The translations under genes were made by a program, and so were the position numbers. DNA of 11,726 nucleotides from Planctomycetota bacterium (GTDB taxonomy: Bacteria; Planctomycetota; GCA-002687715; DRQF01). The stretch spans positions 1 to 11,726 of the forward strand of contig JAJRYU010000069.1 in the NCBI GenBank assembly GCA_024275615.1. The letters are read 5' to 3'. Numbering within the stretch: the first letter of the stretch is position 1; each line of letters begins with the position of its first letter. The notes under the pieces are model-generated. The model did no database searches. It had not been told where the DNA came from and was given only the letters and a program-made list of their open reading frames with translations. This document shows positions 6,833 through 11,726 of the stretch, in pieces.

Positions 6833-7660
6833 TCAAGAAAAATAATTCAGGCCATAGATTAGAGTGCCGCCAAGGTGGCCGGCGATACCCGTAGCTACTG
6901 CACTAGAAAAAAGTGCCGCCCGGTAAAATCGGATCAGTTTGGCATTCGAAGTTGCACGCCACTTCTCTGCCAAGAACAAAGCCAAGACAGCAAGCACAGC
7001 CGTGGTAGTCCCGGCGATACGATGACGTTCAAAAACGGTGACTAGCTCACCTGCTTGGTCACTACCCGTTGCAACGGCAAAACCAAGAAGCACAGCAACA
7101 ACACTGGATAAGGCCCCAATGATCAACATGGGACGAAGAGCCTGACCGTAGGCTTTCTTCCCCTTCACGAGAGCCAAGGCCTCAAGCAACGCTGCGATGA
7201 TCATAAGAGCGATAGGAAAGTGCACGATAATGGGATGAAATTTGCCAATGGATTGAATGAACCCACCCTCTTCGCCATGGTCAGAATGATCGTGATCTTC
7301 TGAAGCTTTTCCACCGCCCCCATGATGATCTTCATCTTCCGCCGCTGGTTTTTTGAATTGTGGAATATTGGCAAGATACTTCGTCGGTGCTGCGAGGAAC
7401 TTCGCCCGGCACCGTTTGCAACAAAGGCCAATGATCTGGCCTTGATAAGTCACCGTAACCGCCTCGTCTCCAAGTTCTTCATCCGTCGTCACTGGGCAAG
7501 TCGTGTTGATAGGCTCTTGTCCGCGAACGACGCCCACAGCAAGGAAGAGCAGAGCACAAACAAGCAGAAAGAGTGACTTCCTGTTCGTTCGTACTGCGCT
7601 CGACTTGGATTCTCGAATCCTAGTGATCGTGGCCACCGGAGTTTCCTTTTCCGTGGTCAT
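6833..7660 (-). CDS. Membrane protein: YHS/TRASH-like domain, His-rich linker and DUF2231 domain
   Basis: Numbering from the ATG at 7660 (275 residues). A hydrophobic segment at 30-45 after Arg/Lys residues is a signal peptide or anchor. Residues 52-101 form a cysteine domain with Cys55, Cys80, Cys81 and Cys84 (GLCCKRC). Residues 108-132 are His/Asp/Gly-rich (DEDHH, DHDHSDH). The rest has four membrane helices (about 142-163, 176-198, 216-232, 246-263) with the FHPIIVHFPIA motif typical of DUF2231 (His142, His147) and further conserved-looking histidines at 213 and 262. DUF2231 function is not established. The start is well supported: AAAGG lies seven bases upstream and the frame overlaps the preceding gene by 41 bases. 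An extended frame up to 7837 is only the shadow of that gene. The layout suggests a metal-binding periplasmic head on a membrane module, perhaps a transporter or redox partner; this is inference. Confidence 0.87.
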   Translation of the reverse strand: MTTEKETPVATITRIRESKSSAVRTNRKSLFLLVCALLFLAVGVVRGQEPINTTCPVTTDEELGDEAVTVTYQGQIIGLCCKRCRAKFLAAPTKYLANIPQFKKPAAEDEDHHGGGGKASEDHDHSDHGEEGGFIQSIGKFHPIIVHFPIALMIIAALLEALALVKGKKAYGQALRPMLIIGALSSVVAVLLGFAVATGSDQAGELVTVFERHRIAGTTTAVLAVLALFLAEKWRATSNAKLIRFYRAALFSSAVATGIAGHLGGTLIYGLNYFS

Positions 7661-8261
7661 GTCCTTTACCTTTGGCTTCTTTGCCCTTCTTGTAGGCAGC
7701 CATGTATTTCTTTGGGTCCTTGGCAAAATCCCCAGCACAACCGGCGCAACACAGGTTGATGATCTGGTCCTTGTAGATGATGAAGCTATCGACCTGAATC
7801 TTCTCCTTTGGCATGACAATGCAGTTCTTGTTGCCAAGCTCGGTCAGTTTCTTCTTGCTTGTCAAACGAGCGAGATGCTTGTTTGGTTCCTTGCGGAAAC
7901 CTTTGTTGCACATGGGGCAGCAGAAGTGAACAATGTGACCTTGAAAAGTCGTAGTAACGGTGCTTTTGGTCTTGCCGCCCATGATCGGGCATTTAGGATT
8001 CTTGACGTCGATATTCTTGGACTTGGGATAAGCCTTGGCGTAGAAGTCCTTGGGAGCTGCCTTTACTTTCTTGACGCAAGATTTGCAGCAAACATAGATT
8101 TTTTCATCACCGAACTTCACGGAATATTTGGCGACAATAGGCTTGCCACTGACTGGGCATTCCTTGTTGCCAAAAAACGGTGTCTTGACGTCTTGTGCCG
8201 TGGCACTGGTACTAAATGCGATGGCTGCTGCTGCAACCAAAAATGCGCTTAACATCTTCAT
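7620..8261 (-). CDS. Exported protein with three tandem YHS/TRASH-like CC-x2-C domains
   Basis: The 213-residue product has a clear Sec signal peptide (1-22, cut near ATAQ) and three copies of one cysteine module: Cys35/58/59/62, Cys91/114/115/118 and Cys147/171/172/175. The first cysteines are exactly 56 residues apart each time. Each module reads CP or CI, then a beta-rich stretch, then CC-x2-C, then a Lys-rich helix ending in a (K/N)(D/K)xxA-type segment. This resembles YHS/TRASH metal-binding domains, although the CC pair differs from the usual C-x2-C or C-x3-C. A His-Gly-Lys tail (GHDHG, GGHDH) ends the protein. The ATG at 8261 follows AAGGA by about seven bases. The gene follows the RND gene and overlaps the DUF2231 gene by 41 bases. 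It probably binds several soft metal ions in the periplasm as a buffer or chaperone. I recognise no named family. Confidence 0.9.
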   Translation of the reverse strand: MKMLSAFLVAAAAIAFSTSATAQDVKTPFFGNKECPVSGKPIVAKYSVKFGDEKIYVCCKSCVKKVKAAPKDFYAKAYPKSKNIDVKNPKCPIMGGKTKSTVTTTFQGHIVHFCCPMCNKGFRKEPNKHLARLTSKKKLTELGNKNCIVMPKEKIQVDSFIIYKDQIINLCCAGCAGDFAKDPKKYMAAYKKGKEAKGKGHDHGKGNSGGHDH

Positions 8262-8320
8262 CAGATTTCCTTTCGAAACATTTCCCCCACAAAACTGTGG
8301 GATTTGGATTCGGTGGTCAT
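8261..8320 (-). CDS. Possible 19-codon leader ORF coupled to the three-domain gene
   Basis: An ATG at 8320 follows GAGG with a seven-base spacer and opens a 19-codon frame (MTTESKSH...FRKEI). Its TGA overlaps the ATG of the three-domain gene by one base (TGATG), the classic form of translational coupling. The Shine-Dalgarno lies inside a hairpin stem (8312-8317 with 8324-8329), with the start codon overlapping the loop. The peptide has no cysteine run, no signal sequence and no family I recognise. It could be a regulatory leader, a real small protein, or chance. Confidence 0.35.
   Translation of the reverse strand: MTTESKSHSFVGEMFRKEI
8286..8301 (-). promoter_or_regulatory. Hairpin CCCACA/TGTGGG in the leader
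   Basis: A perfect 6-bp stem with a four-base loop lies inside the possible leader ORF, 25 bases before the start of the three-domain gene. The sequence after it (GGAAATG on the minus strand) has no T run, so it is not a typical terminator. Confidence 0.35.
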
Positions 8321-8329
8321 TTCACCACC
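8312..8329 (-). promoter_or_regulatory. Hairpin covering a Shine-Dalgarno and start codon
   Basis: The minus-strand arms GGTGGT and ACCACC pair perfectly around a six-base loop, GAAATG, that contains the ATG at 8320. The GAGGTGG Shine-Dalgarno is partly in the stem, so folding would hide the ribosome site of the leader ORF. Confidence 0.35.
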
Positions 8330-8403
8330 TCACAATTCGAATCACCTCCGAAGCGACCCGAGGCTCTTGGTTCTACGTTCAAAATGGCGACTTTATTCGA
8401 TTC

Positions 8404-11400
8404 TTATTCCTTCGTTGCGTTCTCTTCAGGATCGACGGGAATGGCCTCTGTGGTCTTGCCTTTGCCCCACATGGATCGTTTGAGCGAAATCTCTTGGATC
8501 AAGCAGTAGAGCACGGGGACAACAAACATGGTCATCAATTCAATCGTCATGCCACCCACAGATGGAATCGCCATGGGCACCATGATGTCAGATCCTCGCC
8601 CCGTGGACGTCAAGACTGGCAAGAGGGCGAGGATCGTGGTCGCTGTTGTCATCAAACATGGCCGAGCTCGTCTCCCTCCGGCATGGACAATGGCTTCACG
8701 AATCTCCGGGATTGTCTTAGGCTTGCTCTCATCGAAGCTCTGCTTCAAGTAAGTTCCCATGACAACACCGTCGTCCGTGGCTATGCCGAAGAGAGCCAAG
8801 AATCCAACCCACACGGCAACACTCAAGTTGATCGGGCCCACCTGAAACAAAGTTCGCATATTGGACCCAAAGACCTCAAAGTCAAGGAACCATGGTTCGC
8901 CATAGAGCCAAAGCATGATGAACCCACCTGACCAAGCTACGAACACTCCAGTGAAGATAAGAAGTGTAAGCGAAACCTGTCGGAATTGCAGGTAAAGCAA
9001 CATGAAAATGGCAAAAAGAGCTAACGGGAGCACAATCATCATTTTCTTTTCTGAACGAATCTGATTCTCGTAGGCCCCGGCGAAAACGAAACTAACGCCC
9101 GCTGGGATCACAAGATCACCACTGGCAATTTTGTCGTCCAAGTACTTCTGGCATTCTTCGACTACATCGACCTCGGCATACCCCTTCTTCATGTCAAAGA
9201 GCACATAACCAAGGAGGAAGGTGTCTTCGCTCTTGATGACTTGAGGGCCCGGCGTATAGCGAATGGTCGCGAGTTGGCCAAGGGGAATCTGGGCCACTCC
9301 CCCTGCCGTTGGTACAAGAATCTCTCGGAGACTCTCCCATTGATCGCGCAATTCACGGGCATAGCGAACTCGAACAGGATAGCGCTCGCGGCCCTCGACG
9401 GTTGTTGTGATTCTTCGCCCGCCAATCGCCACTTCGATCACGTCTTGAACATCTCTGATGTGCACGCCATAGCGAGCGATGGCCTCTCGATCAATCTCAA
9501 TCTCGATGTAGGGCTTGCCAACAATACGATCGGCGAAAACAGCGCTGGCTTCGACAGATGGAATCTCCTTGAGGAGCTTCTCAATATCAAGCCCAACTTT
9601 TTCGATGGTCTCAAGATCTGGGCCTTTCACCTTTATGCCCATAGGCGCCCTCATGCCACTTTGCAGCATGACGATGCGCGCCTCAATGGGCCTCAGCTTC
9701 GGAGCCGACGGTGTTGCGCCAGGGACATTGGCAGCAGCAATAATCGCATTCCAAATGTCATCCGTCGTCTTGATTTCTGGTCGCCATTGCCTAAACACCT
9801 TGCCGTTCTCATCAGGGACTAGATCGCCCTTGTCATCTCGAAGGTACTCTTCCTCGTCGTCGTCATAGGCAAATCGCAGAATATGTCCATTCTCGTCGGA
9901 AGCGAATTCAGATTTGTAACTGATGACCGTTTCGATCATGCCAATTGGTGCCGGGTCTAGGGGACTCTCAACCCGACCAATTTTGCCAACAACTTCTTCG
10001 ATTTCAGGGATTGCGCGTATAGCCATATCCTGAATCCTGAGAATGTCATAGGTCTCGCCAATGGAAGCATGAGCCATGGCTGTGGGCATATAGAGGAAGG
10101 AACCTTCATCCAACTTCGGCATGAACTCCTTGCCAAAGCCGGTAAATCTGTGCTTCGCGTCCACCCAGAATTCAGATTTTTTCACATCCTCTGCTGAGGC
10201 AATTCCTGTGGCTTCGACAACACTGGGCACAAATCCGAATGTCTTTTCAAAACCTCGCCAAGTGACAAGGCCGAAAGCAATCAAAGCCGTTGGCATCGTC
10301 AAGAAAAGCAACTTGTGACGCAGGCACCAGCGCAGGATTGGCTCATAGACCAACAAGAAGAGCCTGATACCCAAGAGAATGCCGCCGATGATGCCAACGA
10401 CAAAAATGAGGTTCTCAGTTTCCTTCTCGGGCCCGAAAGGAGCCCAGTGGCCTGCCAGATAGACACCGACGCCGGCGGCAACTGCAATGCTGGAAAACTG
10501 CAGTACAAAGCCAACGAGTTTAGATGGCAAGAATGGCTCAAGGAAACGCCACAACCCGATAATCAAGAGAATCGCGCCGGCCCACCACCATGAGGCAATT
10601 GCAAGCCCAATGCCTGCCACTACCAGAATGCCATTCAAGACGAGCTGACCAATGCCACGACCAGCGCTCTTCTCTCGAGCGATGAGTACGTGCGCCAAAG
10701 GCGGAATGATTGTCAGGGCCAGTATGACCGAAGCAAAAAGGGCAAAGGTCTTGGTGAACGCCAACGGCTTGAACAGTTTGCCTTCGGCCGCCTCCATAGT
10801 AAATACGGGTAGAAAACTAACAATCGTCGTCAAGACGCTAGTCAACACCGCCGAGCCGACTTCAGACGATGCACGGAACACGACTTCCAACCGGCTTTCG
10901 TCCGGCGGTGCTTCATCGAGATGCTTGAGTATGTTCTCGCAAATGACAATTCCCATGTCGACCATAGTGCCAATGGCGATAGCGATTCCCGAAAGCGCGA
11001 CAACGTTGGCATCAACGTGAAACTCTTTCATGAGAATAAAGCAAGCAAGTACAGCGAGGGGCACAACACCTGAAATGAGTAGCGAACTGCGCAAGTGCAT
11101 CATCATGACGAGAACGACGATGATTGTTACCAAAATCTCCTCAAGAAGAGCGGTGTTCAGCGTGCCTAGCGTTTCATAGATGAGACCTGACCTGTCATAA
11201 AACGGGACGATAGTAATCTGCGAAACTGTGCCATCCGCGAGGGTCTTCTTTGGCAATCCAGGGGAGAGCTCTATGATCTTCTTCTTGACGTTCTTGATGG
11301 TTGCAAGGGGATTGTCGCCATAGCGAGCAACGACAACCCCGCCCACCGCCTCTGCACCGCCTTTGTCCAAGGCGCCACGCCGCAGGGCCGGCCCCAAACT

Positions 11401-11726
11401 GACACGGGCAACATTACGAATGGTGATCGGCACGTTGTCCTTGACCTTGACCACGACTTTCTCGAGGTCTTTGACATCGCGCACAAAACCGAGGCCACGA
11501 ACAACATATTCGGCCTTGTTGATTTCAATGGTCCGAGCGCCAACATCCACATTCGACATGCGGACTGCGGCATAAATCTCCGCTAAACCTACGCCATAGG
11601 CTCGCATAGCATCAGGATCGACATCGATCTGATACTCTTTGACAAAACCACCGATGGAAGCCACTTCTGAGACGCCATCGACCCCTTGGAGGCCATAGCG
11701 CACGTACCAATCCTGAACGGTTCTGA
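8404..11726 (-). CDS. cusA: CusA-like heavy-metal RND efflux pump (N-terminus beyond window edge)
   Basis: About 1,107 codons are in the window; the frame enters from the right edge, where QDWYVRYGLQ matches the periplasmic start region of CusA/CzcA. The protein should be a trimeric inner-membrane proton-driven pump that sends Cu(I)/Ag(I) through a CusB/CusC-type channel. The three CusA methionine ligands align: LYMP (codon 10087-10089), APIGMIET (9937-9939) and IVMLQSGM (9667-9669), with extra methionines beside the last. The helix-4 proton-relay Asp in IAIGTMVD is coded at 10957-10959. Compared with E. coli CusA (about 1,047 residues) it is enlarged: a block of about 110 residues with about four extra membrane segments (10338-10671), a periplasmic insertion before EFMP (about 10120-10250), and an acidic insertion of about 40 residues (9787-9915). 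The missing N-terminus should be roughly 150 residues. Partner genes are expected to the right. Confidence 0.95.
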   Translation of the reverse strand, partial: RTVQDWYVRYGLQGVDGVSEVASIGGFVKEYQIDVDPDAMRAYGVGLAEIYAAVRMSNVDVGARTIEINKAEYVVRGLGFVRDVKDLEKVVVKVKDNVPITIRNVARVSLGPALRRGALDKGGAEAVGGVVVARYGDNPLATIKNVKKKIIELSPGLPKKTLADGTVSQITIVPFYDRSGLIYETLGTLNTALLEEILVTIIVVLVMMMHLRSSLLISGVVPLAVLACFILMKEFHVDANVVALSGIAIAIGTMVDMGIVICENILKHLDEAPPDESRLEVVFRASSEVGSAVLTSVLTTIVSFLPVFTMEAAEGKLFKPLAFTKTFALFASVILALTIIPPLAHVLIAREKSAGRGIGQLVLNGILVVAGIGLAIASWWWAGAILLIIGLWRFLEPFLPSKLVGFVLQFSSIAVAAGVGVYLAGHWAPFGPEKETENLIFVVGIIGGILLGIRLFLLVYEPILRWCLRHKLLFLTMPTALIAFGLVTWRGFEKTFGFVPSVVEATGIASAEDVKKSEFWVDAKHRFTGFGKEFMPKLDEGSFLYMPTAMAHASIGETYDILRIQDMAIRAIPEIEEVVGKIGRVESPLDPAPIGMIETVISYKSEFASDENGHILRFAYDDDEEEYLRDDKGDLVPDENGKVFRQWRPEIKTTDDIWNAIIAAANVPGATPSAPKLRPIEARIVMLQSGMRAPMGIKVKGPDLETIEKVGLDIEKLLKEIPSVEASAVFADRIVGKPYIEIEIDREAIARYGVHIRDVQDVIEVAIGGRRITTTVEGRERYPVRVRYARELRDQWESLREILVPTAGGVAQIPLGQLATIRYTPGPQVIKSEDTFLLGYVLFDMKKGYAEVDVVEECQKYLDDKIASGDLVIPAGVSFVFAGAYENQIRSEKKMMIVLPLALFAIFMLLYLQFRQVSLTLLIFTGVFVAWSGGFIMLWLYGEPWFLDFEVFGSNMRTLFQVGPINLSVAVWVGFLALFGIATDDGVVMGTYLKQSFDESKPKTIPEIREAIVHAGGRRARPCLMTTATTILALLPVLTSTGRGSDIMVPMAIPSVGGMTIELMTMFVVPVLYCLIQEISLKRSMWGKGKTTEAIPVDPEENATKE

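Larger units (their letters stand above)
8262..8403. other. Gap between the RND gene and the three-domain gene
   Basis: This 142-base stretch is the longest gap in the window. It holds the leader ORF, two hairpins and, at 8341-8349, a sequence that on the minus strand (GGAGGTGAT) matches perfectly the 3' end of bacterial 16S rRNA. No full-size gene follows that site within normal spacing. I see no convincing -35/-10 promoter, tRNA or mobile-element end. Confidence 0.6.

Noticed and set aside
7661..7837. 59-codon N-terminal extension of the DUF2231 gene
   Set aside because: It overlaps the three-domain gene deeply, is Arg/Ser/Thr-rich without motifs, and would place the signal peptide in mid-protein. 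The ATG at 7660 has a good ribosome site.
7503..8252. A 249-codon plus-strand frame opposite the triple-domain and DUF2231 genes
   Set aside because: Shadow frame. The minus strand has two overlapping genes with signal peptides and regular cysteine modules.
8262..8403. Copper-regulator operators (CueR, CsoR, CopY or CusR boxes)
   Set aside because: I looked for these dyads here and in the 6308-6447 gap and found no convincing match.
1..11726. Insertion sequences, CRISPR arrays, tRNA or rRNA genes
   Set aside because: No transposase motifs, terminal inverted repeats, spacer arrays or tRNA-like folds were seen. The only direct repeats are those in the Met-rich gene.

Overview
This is one strand-coherent copper (or silver) resistance locus from a Gram-negative-type (diderm) bacterium. 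All nine full-size genes lie on the minus strand, so transcription runs from right to left. Signs of an outer membrane and periplasm are a CusA-type RND pump, several exported proteins with signal peptides, one lipoprotein and a Spy/CpxP-like periplasmic protein. Base composition looks close to 50% GC. I cannot name the genus. The enlarged CusA and the YHS-like and DUF2231 proteins bring to mind poorly characterised environmental lineages such as Planctomycetota, but that is a guess.

Layout in the direction of transcription. (1) 11726-8404: a large CusA-like Cu(I)/Ag(I) RND pump whose N-terminus lies beyond the right edge. (2) 8403-8262: a 142-base gap with two hairpins, a possible 19-codon leader ORF and a perfect anti-Shine-Dalgarno match. 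(3) 8261-6448: three tightly packed genes for exported proteins that share a cysteine signature, C-x(22-24)-CC-x2-C (YHS/TRASH-like). One has three tandem copies, one is fused to a DUF2231 membrane domain, and one is a His-rich lipoprotein. (4) 6447-6308: a 140-base gap with a possible terminator and a strong 12-bp hairpin. (5) 6307-5420: an exported protein with 25 methionines in 76 residues followed by a Spy/CpxP-like LTxxQ domain. (6) 5393-4605: a membrane protein with a K+-channel-like pore and an unusual GLGD filter. (7) 4621-2312: a CopA-type Cu(I) P-type ATPase with YHS and CPMHP-type metal-binding modules in place of HMA domains. (8) 2272-1511: a LOG-family (TIGR00730-type) nucleotide phosphoribohydrolase. 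(9) 1470-1: a membrane sensor histidine kinase cut by the left edge before the end of its ATPase domain.

How the parts may work together (inference): the P-type ATPase would move Cu(I) from cytoplasm to periplasm. The methionine-rich, cysteine-rich and histidine-rich exported proteins would buffer or hand over copper there. The RND pump would expel it across the outer membrane with partner genes that should lie to the right. The histidine kinase may sense envelope or redox state. The channel could provide charge balance. The LOG protein has no obvious role. The most unusual part is 5420-8261, a set of periplasmic metal-binding proteins that does not match the textbook cus, cop or pco layouts.
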